Part shown: positions 12,024 through 23,400 of the stretch, in pieces | Numbering within the stretch: the stretch's first letter is position 1 | Layout of the letters: the number at the start of each line of letters is the position of its first letter | Assembly: GCF_019649055.1 (NCBI RefSeq) | Contig: NW_026570258.1 | Coordinates: 930,001 to 994,000 of the forward strand | Length of the DNA stretch: 64,000 bases | Reading direction: 5' to 3' | From: Paramacrobiotus metropolitanus | Lineage: Eukaryota; Tardigrada; Eutardigrada; Parachela; Macrobiotidae | Made by a program: the position numbers and the translations under genes | The notes under the pieces: model-generated | Told to the model about the DNA's origin: nothing | Database searches by the model: none | Seen by the model: the letters and a program-made list of their open reading frames with translations, nothing else

Positions 12024-15000
12024 CTACAGCTTTGTGCTGCACTCCTCGCCGCACGAGATGTAGATTTCCATAAATTCCGGTGGCAGTAACGCCGCCAGGG
12101 AAGCAATTATTTCTTGGCAAGAGGGCCGATTTTCCGGCTGAAATTCCCAGCAGCTGTTGATTATGGGTTTTCTAATATACAAACATCAAGTCAATCTTCT
12201 TTATCGCATGAGTACTAATACAGCATTCCTTATTTAATAAGTACATACTTATTAGTTTAATTAACTGCCAAAGTAAACTGCTATGAGAGACTACATGTAT
12301 TTGGCTACCGAGACATACAATTGCTCCGGAAGCAGAATAGGTGGCCGCAGTCGGTAGCCGGCTTGCAGGTATTCAGCTAATGCACCTGTCGAAATACCGT
12401 CCACGTCGATACCAAAATGTTCATGCGGATCGGCGCCTAACGTGAAAATCTCCCACAGCAGAACAGCGAAGGACCAAATGTCGCTTCTGCAGGTGCTCAC
12501 TGTCCATGTCCCAATCAGCACTTCGGGCGCCATCCAACACGCGGGAACGATGGTCTACAAAGGAATTACTTACCAGCGAAACTTTTGCTATGTTCGATAA
12601 AAAATTTAATACCGTATCAAGGGCGACCTTTTGATATTATATTATTGTTTTTTGTCTAATTCAAATTTTTCTGCACTGACGTGATTCTCTAGCATCAACG
12701 AATCAGCATCGGTTTCAAATCGGGCATGCCCAAAGTCGGCAATCTTCGCTTGTTTATTTTTATCCAGTAGTATGTTGCGAGCGGCAAGGTCACCGTGCAC
12801 AACATGCCCGTTGAAGAGAAATTCCAGGCCGCGTGCCACATGGTACGCGAAACCAGTCATTTCGTTGATTTCCCCTTGTGATGACGGTGAATCATCGTTC
12901 TTGCACAGCTTGGCCGAACACACAGGGAACATAGTTTCTTTGCGAAGATGGGTGAGCAAACATCCATATTCACAGTATTCCATTACAATAGATAAACCTT
13001 AATTTATTAAAGGTCATCATTCTTATTTCATATTCCGAGGCACGCAGAGTTGCTAACCTCGTGTTATGATCCCGATGAGCTGGACCACGTTACGATGCTT
13101 GCCGATTTTCATCATCATCGTCATTTCGTTGATAAAACTGCCCTGATGTGTTTCGCTATGTTGTCGCTGCAGCGTTTTTACAGCGACTGGCTGATTTCCG
13201 AATTGCGAGGTCAACCACAATAGCCGCACTTCGCCGAAGCGTCCTGCTCCGAGACGCTGGTTATCTGTAAAGTTCTGACTGTAACTCTGTAACTGTTGTT
13301 CCATTGTAAAAGCTTTGTGCATAATTCTGACCTTGCTGCAAACACCAGCTGGGCAGCTCAAACACGGGAAGCAGTTCTAAGAAAGTTGCCGGAAGTTGTT
13401 CGAGGTTCGCATCAGGCCTCTGCTTGAGAGAGAGATACCAAGCGTTCACATAATTATATGATACTGGTCTTCTTTATTCTAACCTCAGTTCGCTTTTTTA
13501 ATAAAGTATGGTAAACTCCAAGTAAGATCCCGATGGTTAAAACTGCTGAAACCCCGGCAAAGCCTAACGAGAACATTAATTAACATTAACACAGATAACA
13601 TTAATTAAGAACAGGATTAAAAAGTCAACTGGCTGAAGCAGGTTCAGGCAACATGATATATGTACGTACTTGCATGCCACGCTGTGGACCAATCCATCAA
13701 TGAGACAGCTACTAAGAAAAAATAATCACGACATGTTTTGTTTTGGATATAGCAAATACTTTTGCGCTTTCCTTAGTCACATGCTCAAAGCATGTATAGA
13801 TTAGAATGGAATAAGTTCAATAAAACGTAAAGCAGCATGTACTGCACCTGGTGCCGATCCTATCGTAATGTCATTCAGAAAGATATATCCCTGGACATCC
13901 AGGATGACAGCGACAAATACGAGGCGGGGTTGTTGCACACCGTCGTTCGCTGGCAATGCAACCGTCACCCTTCTCCTAGCCGGCTGAGTCGCCGAGAGTG
14001 CATTGGAATTCCAGAGTGTGTGTCTTGTCTCCAGTACATCCGACGTGGTACAATAAAGTTCCATGAAAACTTTACTGCGTCCGGCAATCTGAATGTCGAA
14101 CTATGCACACAGTCGCTACTGAGCCACATAATTCCGATTCTTTCACTGAATCACAAATACTTATGGTCTTACTTCCAAGCGCAAGTTCTGCTCAGGAGAG
14201 CTAAGCAGAGGGCTGATGAGATAGCTGAATGATGGCAGACTGATGGACCAGCTGTCCCATACTAACGTGACAGCGTGAGGATTTTCATCCGGTCGCCGCT
14301 TTTGACCCATCGTCCACTGTATTTGTGTGTCATCGTTGTTTTGCCAAGCGCACAAAACAGCGTCTCTCGATGTGCAATTGAGATTTCCGTACCACCCCAT
14401 TCCTTTTTTAAGCAGCAGTGTTGTTTATAAAGGCATTATGTACTGATAAATGATTTATGTTTTACTTAGTTTTGTTTGGGACGATTGTGTGCTGATTGGT
14501 GGTTCAACCAGACGTAAAACTGGACAGTGAATGTTGCGCTGCTGCACGTGGCATTCGTCATCTACGGCGATATCATCCAACGTAACCGATGCACCGGGCT
14601 CCATTGACGCAGCGTGCAAAATCAGCTGCAATTTTAACATTTTTGCCAAAACTGAGCGCATCGGTATTCTGAGAAGATTCACCTGATATGGAAATTTGAT
14701 ACATAGATCCAGTTGCGCCTTTTTCCAGTCTTCCCTTCTTTCAGAAGTCAAATCGTCAGAGGCTGTCCACAGTCGAAAAGCATAACCGTTCGTGCGGACC
14801 AGTACGCTAAGAAAGGCGGAACCAGTGATTCTGTACGAGAAGCTTAAACGGCTTTCGATTGGACTGTGGTAACTCGTGTGCAGTTCGGCTACGCTTCTGT
14901 CGAGTTCTGGATCAGAATGCGTCAGAACAAGATATTCAGAGATAAGTTGCCATTCCGGTAATCTTTTTGCAACGATAGTGTCACTCGTTGGATACCCAGT

Positions 15001-18000
15001 ATTCCAATCGCATTTTCCGTTCGAAAAATCGCAGCTGATGTTCTTGTACAGGGAACTTTCACACTGCTCTACAAGTGATAAGTTAGTGAAGGCGGGGACA
15101 TTATTTCTACAAGTCACTCCAATTCCGGAGCGGGTGGAAAGCAGCTAGAGCAAAACCTACCAGCCAAGGGAGGAGCGTCAGTTTGTTTCGGTATACGATA
15201 TCCTATAAAAATACAATCAACACTGCTTCCGCTAAATCAAAGACGACAGCAGAAACGACTGACCCGTTTCGGCAGTGTACCAGATGCTGTTAATGGCGAA
15301 GTAGGCTGGACGGGATGTGGACCGGAATTCCACAAGCAGCCGCATCTATGTAATAAACGAAGATACATTTGGCTTGGGCTAAGTTCATTATAGGACATTG
15401 GTCCCTTATTGGCCGGAAACTTCAAAGTCCTTCGCTCGGCTTGGTCGTATCCTGTGCCAATGACAAACTCAGAACGACTGTTAACTGTACAATGTGTACC
15501 TTTACGGTTCGGCCAATAAAATGTGAGGGTAATGGAATATCCAAACCAGACCATTCGATCACGTCTTGACCGTTAAATGTTAAGGCTTTTATATGAACCC
15601 ATTCTTCGGTCGTCTGTGTGCCACTCTCGACATCACTAACAACAGCGCTAAAATTAAGCGGATTGCCCACAACAATGAAGGAAATGTGGACCTCCGACCC
15701 GTTGACCACCGTAAAAGACGGGCTTTCCAGCGCTCCTTCCTGGTTCGTTTCGAAACTGTTTTCAAGAACATGAATTTTCAGTGCTGTAAGCGGTGCATAG
15801 CCACCTTCACTCTGGACTTCGGCTGTGCCGCAGCGGACATCTGCAGTGGATTCTGGAGCGGATAGGCACTGCCATCCACAGAAGTTACCCGTTCCGCTTT
15901 GTGCCAATCTTGAGTCGCACGTAACCGTCAAGCTCGGAAATTCATGACCTGTTTGACAGTCCAAAATAGGAACGTTCTCATTGCTGGTAGTCATACTTTC
16001 CGCCTCATTTTCAACAATGAATTCGTCGATCCATAAAGCCATTCTAGGATACCTGCGCAACTTGATACAAGTTAACCATATTCACACGTTTAAGGTACGC
16101 ATAGAAGTTAATTATTGCTTTCTCTATCAGTAAAGTTCACTTCTGTTTTTTCATGCCCCTCCTTAAATCTTAGGCTCGAGCTGATTGACTAATCCTTTTG
16201 AGCTATGTTAAAATTTTGGCTGTTCATAAATCTTAGGAAAAAATTAAGCAGTCTAATATTGGTAGGACGCTTACGATAGAAATTGTGCGTAAAACGCTAG
16301 CCGAAATCGACCTGGCAGGCACAAGGCAATACGCGCAGGGAACCACCGGCTTCGCTGTTGCGCCAAGGGCATCTGCGGTCGCATCTTAAAACTCCATAAA
16401 ATGACGCTGTCACCCTCCGCATACTCAGCGTGCATGGCAGCCCGATCAACATGCACATTACCCCGGTAATAAAAGAACAGCTGCGTGGGTCGCCGCTGTG
16501 TGATCACCGATGTAAAGAATGGTCCAGCGTGCCACCGAAACGTACTATCATCGTCCACCGGAAGTGTTTGTATGACTAGTGCGCCCTCTCCAATGAGCGG
16601 CACCCGCGCGTTTTCGTCGCGGTAATTAACCGTCACCTCCCGGGCAATGGCTGCATGCCCCAGGGTGTCGTTGGGCGAGAGCTGCCAGGCACAGAAATTC
16701 CGGTCAAAGCTGCAGGTGATTGTCTTACTTAACGGGTACTCCGCTGTCATCGGTTCATCAGGAATAGCGACGCAGTCGGTACCGGCGTACATCACTTCGG
16801 CTTCGTTTGCCACGTAGACCTCCCGCAACTCTATGAACTGGCTGCTCTGTAAGATGACTTGAACAACGATACGGCCGTTGATCGTAGCGGGAAGATTGTC
16901 TTCTTTGGTATTCGGCCGAACAACTAATTGCCGGTCTTGGGTTATGAGTAGAACTTTAAGCTCACTGAGTTCCGGTTTAGTGGGACGATTTTGAAGAAAA
17001 TCTATTGAAAATTTTGTGGGATGTAGAATAGTCACACAGGGACTAAGCAGGCGCGCTGCGATGAGGTGCATATCCATAGGATTCTCTGCCACCGGAAATG
17101 GATTATCACCGGAATTTCGACGCACGAATCTGTAGAAAAATAAATTTTAAAAATTTTTGAAGTTAGAATAATGAGAAGCAAAGATCGCTATAAAATTTGC
17201 AGGAACGATGCATCGAACGGAACTTCCGTATCTGCTTGTCATTCAGTTGCCTTAATTACTTACAACTTACAAGCAATCAGGCTCTTCGATAACAGCACGT
17301 TGAAAAAAATCTACAGAAACTTTTGCCATGCCAAAGTCTCTAAAAACCAGTGTAGTGTAGTGGCTACGCGCCATATTAGCACGTAGCAACCCGCATGGCT
17401 GTGTTGACCTGTAGCGGACGCATTTTATGTGGTACTACGAGTATTTCCTTATTCAGTATCTATCCGGCCAGAGTGGCACAATAAACATCTGTGCCAAGAC
17501 GTGACAATTGGCGTGAAGTGTAGTATTCTCTGAACTCTTAAGCGGGAAAGGAGAAGAGGAAAGCGAGCGCTATATAATAAGAGATCGAAAATGACGACCA
17601 CAACCGATCAATTGACCAAGTTCAATCCGGAAACCATGGACTGGAAGGCGTGGAAGTTTTTGTATGATAATTATACTGTGCTGACCGACCTTCATACGGA
17701 CAAGCACCGTGCCTTGCTAATAAACAGTCTGGACACGAAGGCCCTGCAGCTTTTAGTTTCGATGTGCAAACCCAAGATGCCGTCCGACTTCACACTGGGT
17801 GAACTGGTCACGAAGCTGGAAACGGCCTACGCCCCGTACACAAACCAAATAACCGAGTGGGCGCTGTTCTTCAGTCTTCGGCAGGACGAAAAAGAAAGCC
17901 TGGTGGACTTCGCGACACGTTTACGTGACAAAACGATCCTATGCGACTTCCCGGCAACAGTGCTGGAGAAGAATTTAAGTGCTGTGCTCGTGGCAGGCGT

Positions 18001-19417
18001 CAAAAGCGACGCAACGAGACGCTACCTAATGCTGCAAGAGCTGAAGACGTTCGACGCCGCCCTCCAAATTGCTATCAAATATGAAACAAGCGTGAAAGAG
18101 GCGAGAAAAACTAACGTGGAAGAGAATGTGGTGAACCGTATTAAGAAGCGAGAAACAACAGTGAAGAAAGAGGATAAGAGCAGGAGAGAGAAGAGACAAG
18201 AAGAGAATGAAGAAGAAAGTGGAAGTGACGAAGAGATGCCGTCCCGGCGGAAGTGTAAAAGATGTGGATCCTGGCGGCATACGCCCGAAGAATGCTGGTA
18301 TAAAAACACCAGGTGCAATGCTTGCGGCATGAAAGGCCACATAGAGAGGGCATGCCAGCAGAAGGACAAGAAGAAGAAGGAAAAGGTCGATACCGTCTAC
18401 AATGTCGAAGAAGACTATTTCGACATTTTGCCATAATGTTCTGCTTTTTCACTTCATTTTAAGGGTGAAGGTGTAGTGTAGTGGCTACGCGCCATATTAG
18501 CACGTAGCAACCCGCATGGCTGTGTTGACCTGTAGCGGACGCATTTTATGTGGTACTACGAGTATTTCCTTATTCAGTATCTATCCGGCCAGAGTGGCAC
18601 AATAAACATCTGTGCCAAGACGTGACAACCAGACAGACGGCTTTTGCACCTACTAAATTATGTAAGTTGACATAATAAAATGAATAAAATAATTATTATT
18701 ACTGGGAAAAAGCTGATTTCTGATTGGACCACTCGCATAAGCCATTCTGAAAGCGACAGGAGAGGCGTGGCCGTTGTGCCACCGGTCTAGCTTCAACATC
18801 ACGATCTTCGCCGAAGTACACGATATCGTCCAGTGCTACCAAACCACCTCGCTGGTTGATCTTGGTGACAAAGCGGAAATACCAACCATACTCCACAAAA
18901 ACTGGAATCTCCACGTACGCCCACGTAACGTCATGCGTTCCCAACGGACGCAGCCGTTCCCATACGATCACTGGGGACTCCGTCCCACTTGGATCGATTA
19001 AGTGAAGAAAGACCGAATCATAACCGGTCCGCAGGGAATACCAGAAAGCCAGCGATGTATTCTGCGGCATCGGTATTTGTACAGGGACACTGGACAGAAC
19101 GTGTTCTTCCTGGATTTGGGATGTACTGACAAAGGTTTGGTTGTGCACAGCGAGCGCCTCACTGGGACTGGTTAGAATCCAAGGAGCGGGACCGGTGTTT
19201 GTCCATCCACATAAATCAGTATCGAAATCGCAAGAGATTTGGCTGACCATTCCGAGGATGTTGAGATGATCCACGGCTGCAACAGATTTTTGTTTACTCA
19301 CATTGAAAAAATTTTTATCGACGTTGTTGGCATAATCCTGTAGAAAAATTTTCACATTTTCTCTCCCTTACCAAAAAGAAAGCAGATTAGTTTCACTAAA
19401 TCTAGGGAGTGCAGCAT
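12024..19417 (-). CDS. RTK gene D, six-MAM receptor tyrosine kinase with HGD catalytic loop
   Basis: Sixteen exons, high to low: 19372-19417, 18703-19276, 16275-17129, 15500-16052, 15264-15345, 14683-15068, 14466-14625, 14173-14402, 13848-14100, 13670-13711, 13484-13563, 13332-13422, 13058-13264, 12681-12997, 12319-12554, 12024-12171. They sum to 4260 nt (1419 aa) and every phase matches. Exon 1 (MLHSLDLVKLICFLFG) is a signal peptide. Six MAM-like modules follow ([34 protein letters not shown] and others), then a membrane span (FAGVSAVLTIGILLGVYH) and a kinase with [27 protein letters not shown] and WMAPE. Exons 7, 11 and 12 are the same length as in gene B (160, 80, 91 nt), so B and D are sister copies. 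An LTR element sits in intron 2. The stop lies close to gene C, which converges on it. Confidence 0.92.
17351..17506 (+). repeat. Left LTR, 156 bp
   Basis: Starts TGTAGTGTAGTGG and ends GTGACA. Matches 18472-18627 base for base as far as I compared, and carries AATAAA near its 3' end. Confidence 0.93.
17591..18436 (+). CDS. Retrotransposon Gag with two CCHC zinc knuckles
   Basis: Single 281-aa ORF between the LTRs. The N-terminal half has the retrotransposon Gag pattern: FNPETMDWKAWKF near the start, then a helical capsid-like stretch with ESLVDFATRLRDK. A Lys/Glu-rich linker follows (about residues 175-215), then two C-x2-C-x4-H-x4-C zinc knuckles (CKRCGSWRHTPEEC and CNACGMKGHIERAC). It stops soon after the second knuckle, where an autonomous Ty3/Gypsy-type element would go on into protease and polymerase. 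Gag binds element RNA and assembles particles. No stop or frameshift is visible. I place it nearest the Ty3/Gypsy group by pattern only. Confidence 0.9.
   Translation: MTTTTDQLTKFNPETMDWKAWKFLYDNYTVLTDLHTDKHRALLINSLDTKALQLLVSMCKPKMPSDFTLGELVTKLETAYAPYTNQITEWALFFSLRQDEKESLVDFATRLRDKTILCDFPATVLEKNLSAVLVAGVKSDATRRYLMLQELKTFDAALQIAIKYETSVKEARKTNVEENVVNRIKKRETTVKKEDKSRREKRQEENEEESGSDEEMPSRRKCKRCGSWRHTPEECWYKNTRCNACGMKGHIERACQQKDKKKKEKVDTVYNVEEDYFDILP
18472..18627 (+). repeat. Right LTR, 156 bp
   Basis: Same length and sequence as the left LTR; followed directly by the ACCAG target duplication. Confidence 0.93.
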
Positions 19418-20416
19418 TTCAGTTGGTTTTCCATGCAAAAGTGTGATAACTACGGCGGTTACTACGCATTTACAAATTAATAACTTTCTTGTATCGTATG
19501 TGAACATAGTATTTGTAAGGTAAAGCGTAGCGCGGCAGGAAAGACACTGCTCCTTTAATCTATTCGGGTCACTTCTATATCTACATCAGAGAGCCGCGTG
19601 GAACGTTTTCGTTGCAACACAAACCGGTGAGTCGGTGACTGATAGTCAACACTAATATTATGACAGCGTTCGAGAATACATCACTATTACCGGCTTTTCT
19701 GCTTGGTAAACTGTGCGTCAGGATAACTGTCATAACTAAATATATTTCCGCGTGGCGTCGCTGTACTAACCCTTTCTCGCACGCTGTTCCTGAAGGAAAA
19801 CTTGCATTTCTACTGTATTTTCCCTGCTTTTGGAAATTCTGTAGTACTTTTTGGTGATTTTGTAGTAAAGCTACTGCATGAAAAACATGCTACCGTCGCG
19901 TTTTTACTAATGGTAAGATATCACCTTTTGTTGAATGGTTTGGCATCTACTCTAGACGTCTAATATGATTGTTAGGCAGTGTAGTGTTACTGCCCCTACA
20001 TTACGTTTTTCTGATGGCTTTTATAGTTTTATTTCACACCTTAATTCTGCTATACGATTACCAACCAAGTTTAATTTCGTGCACTGCATCTTGCAAAGAA
20101 ACCCGTACAAATCAGAAATCACCAATTCTAAAAAACCCGCCATGTCTCGCAGTAAGGTTTTAAGGCGGTAGTTCCAATGTCACACATCACAAGAAGCACA
20201 ACATCTTTTTGCGATCTATTGTTATTCAAGCCCTTATTCCAGTCAATCACAAAGCAAAGCAACTAAAATAATAAGTACACGCCCACGGATAGTCCAAGAA
20301 GAGAGAAAATTTCAAGTTCTCGCTTGAATAGGAGTTTAAATTCTTTTTGGTACGGTGCCAGTACGGCAGCGCCCGTAACACCATGCCGATAGCTGACACA
20401 TCTGACAAATAACGGT

Positions 20417-23400
20417 CTACAAGGTTTCGATTTCCTCCTCGGGATTGGCAACTTTGGAATATTTACCCATCAAGCTCACAATTTCTTTAAACGACAACCG
20501 ACCACTGACCTCCCAGCTCCAACAATCAGCGACCAATGCTCGCCTGCAAAAATTGTCACCATGATAAAATTAATATGGCAAGGCAACCGACTTTTTCTCA
20601 GTATTACATCCAGTCCGGGCATGTTTCCGGGAGAATCAATCGTTGTCCACTCAAGAGAAACTGCGAAAGGCCATCAACATCCAGGCCTAGCGGAAACGAC
20701 TGCGAATACGGCGTTTGACCATAGGTGAAGCATTCCCATGTTATCACTCCGAAGGACCACACATCGCTCTTTTCGCTGTAGCGCCCATCTCCGGGAATCA
20801 GCGTCTCCGGTGCCATCCATCCCAAGGGTAGTTTGATCTGCACCAGAAAAAGTACCGTCAGGTTTAGCCGAGTTAATACCAGAAAACTAGAATAGCTTGA
20901 AGTAGCTTCCAACTATCTTTAGTAAAACTACACTAAATAAACGCAGTTTCATACGTGTAAAAGTGTCTGCATAAGAGTTAAAAAGGGTTAATAATGCCTA
21001 AACAGCTGCGTCAAATCATTATAGAATAAGTAACATAAAACCTAATAAACGTCTAAAATTCTAATTTCTTTTACATTAGGACGTTGCAGAATGTACTCGC
21101 TGCGAGCTCTTGCTAAGCCAAAATCACTGATTTTCGCGGTTAGGTTGTCGTCCAGCAGGACATTACGAGCGGCTAGGTCACGGTGCAGAATCCCCCGGGT
21201 GGTTAAGAAGGCCATGCCTATCGCGATCTGCTGGAGTTTCGACAGCAGGAAATCGACATCCGCTGTGATTTCGGTCTCTGCGTTATCGGCCTTTAAATTT
21301 TGTAAATACTGGTACAGCGATCCATGAGGACAGTATTCCATAACAATCATGGGACGACCTGTGACACAATTGGATAGTAATTGCGCCCTTAGATGGATTA
21401 ACGCGATCACGGTGCTAAGCTGTTAATAACACATACCCTTCAAGACAACCGCAATGAGATTGACAATATTTGGATGTCGGCCCACTCGCATAAATGTGGC
21501 CATTTCGGCTATGAAACACCGTTCCTCTTCCGGCGTATGTTTATCATCAAGAAACTTGACCGCAACAGTTGCTGCGCTTTCAGACAGGCTTTGGTCTCGA
21601 GCAGCACTAATACGCGCCACTCCGATACGACAGAAATGGCTCGTCCGAAGATCCTGACTTACTAAGACCAGACAGTGTTTTAGTTTCTTATTACATGATT
21701 TTGTTTAAGAGTCCGGACAATGGATGAAAATGTTTTAATGCGCCCTTGAAGTCTTGAGCCCTTCGCTATTATGTTTGCCGATCTTACTTAAAGTCACTGC
21801 ATTGCTGGGCAATTCGAATTCTCGCAACAATGAATCAGGTACATCGCAGAAAGCCAGCCGACTGTAATACGTAATCTGCAATGAAACAGCTGTGTGGTAG
21901 AAGGCCTTTTTAAATCTACGAAATTGATTTTAAGGGATTACCTTTGAATACCAGCGGCGGTAGAATATTATCCCGATAATAACAACAGCCAAACTGATTA
22001 TGCCGATGAGGTTACCATATAAAGGTAGCCAGGATCCTGAAGTTATTTGTTGTATTACAAACTTATCTTGTCCACAGCTTCTTAAGTACACCTCCTTGAT
22101 AGTTGTTGCATACTGTTATTGACGCACCTGTTGCAGCGGTTGGCGGAAGTGTCGGTGCTGCAAAGCAGAGGTCAACCGTCAACCGTCAATTAATGTGAAT
22201 TTTAATCACTAACACTTTTATTACGCAACAATTATGCAGCTCACCGTCGTCACGAGCAAACTGAAAATCGTCCAGTTCGGTAGATGAATTATCCTCGTAA
22301 AACGTAACCGCAAAGGTTAACCAAAACGGAACATTGGTTGTGGTGAGATTGACCTTTGCGGAGAGCCACTCTGGAATTTCTCCGGCTTGGCTATCCCAAA
22401 TTTTGAAGGGTAGCGTATCGGTGAGAGTGACAATATAAAGCTGCAGTTGCACCACTTTTCCTTCAGAGCCTCTGTATCGAAACTAAAGGGATGAAAACAT
22501 GCATTTATGTAAGCACTCTTCGTGAGGTGAACTAAAAAGAAATAATACGATGTCGTAAAATATTTCCCACAATGCTGTAGGGAGACCGTTTTCTTGTACC
22601 TTAAAGAAACATGCATTCGATTCGGCACAGGATGTATTTGGACTCAGCAAATAAGCTGTCACGGTTCTTTTTGGTATTTCGGTGCAGTTAACGACAGCAA
22701 CAAACTCATCCGACACTGACAGGATAGCCCATGCTGTCTGGTCGTTCGCCGACGTGGTCCAGTTGCAGAAGTTCTGCTGACTAAAGCTGCAGTTTAAGTC
22801 ACCAGACTCAGGTGGGGCTAAAAGCAAAGATGGTTTTTATTACAGATTCTACCGTTTTCTGGCACACCGTGCTATGGACGGTGCAAAGGTCATACAGAGA
22901 GCCATGCTCGGAATCGGTGTAGTTGTTGCGTGGTTGTCTTGATCCATTGATGTATAAAGCAGAAGGTCCGGACAAGCGACATTATTCTGCAGCACTGAAC
23001 ACTCATCAACCAGGACAATGTCGTCTATGGCACAGACGTAAGGCTCATCGCCAGTCGAAGCTTCGAAAACCAACTGAAAAGAATATATTTGTATCGTTAC
23101 ATCTGCTAACGTATGTGGCACGCGCATACCTTAAAAGGAAATTTCAGGCAAATATCCACTGAAACATTTTGCCACCGCCTTAACGAATGATGAGTGTTGT
23201 TGCTACTCATTGAATCCCACAGTAAAAAGTGGTTTTCTCGGGTTTGTGCCCACAGTCGCAAAGACTCTATACCGCGACCGAAGATGTAGAGGGAAAATTG
23301 CAGAACGGTCCGTAGCGGTCCGATGTAGTCAGTCTCCAGAATATTCCTGGATTGTGGAGTTCCCTTAAGGATCATCATGTGGTCGTGTCCGTACAGGTCA

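Larger units (their letters stand above)
17346..18632 (+). mobile_element. Gag-only LTR retrotransposon (non-autonomous), full insertion
   Basis: Two identical 156-bp LTRs (TG...CA ends) enclose a single gag ORF; LTR to LTR is 1277 bp. The 5-bp target-site duplication ACCAG is perfect at 17346-17350 and 18628-18632. A possible primer-binding site (TGGCGTGAAGTG) follows the left LTR, and a purine-rich tract (AAGGGTGAAGG) precedes the right LTR. No protease, reverse transcriptase or integrase is present, so movement would need a helper element. It lies within intron 2 of RTK gene D, antisense to it. LTR identity points to a recent insertion. Confidence 0.93.

Noticed and set aside
19660-19705. 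Plus-strand exon-like start (MTAFENTSLLPAFLLG before a GTAAAC donor), resembling an RTK signal exon
   Set aside because: No downstream plus-strand MAM exons exist here; the region is the 5' side of minus-strand gene D. Probably chance.
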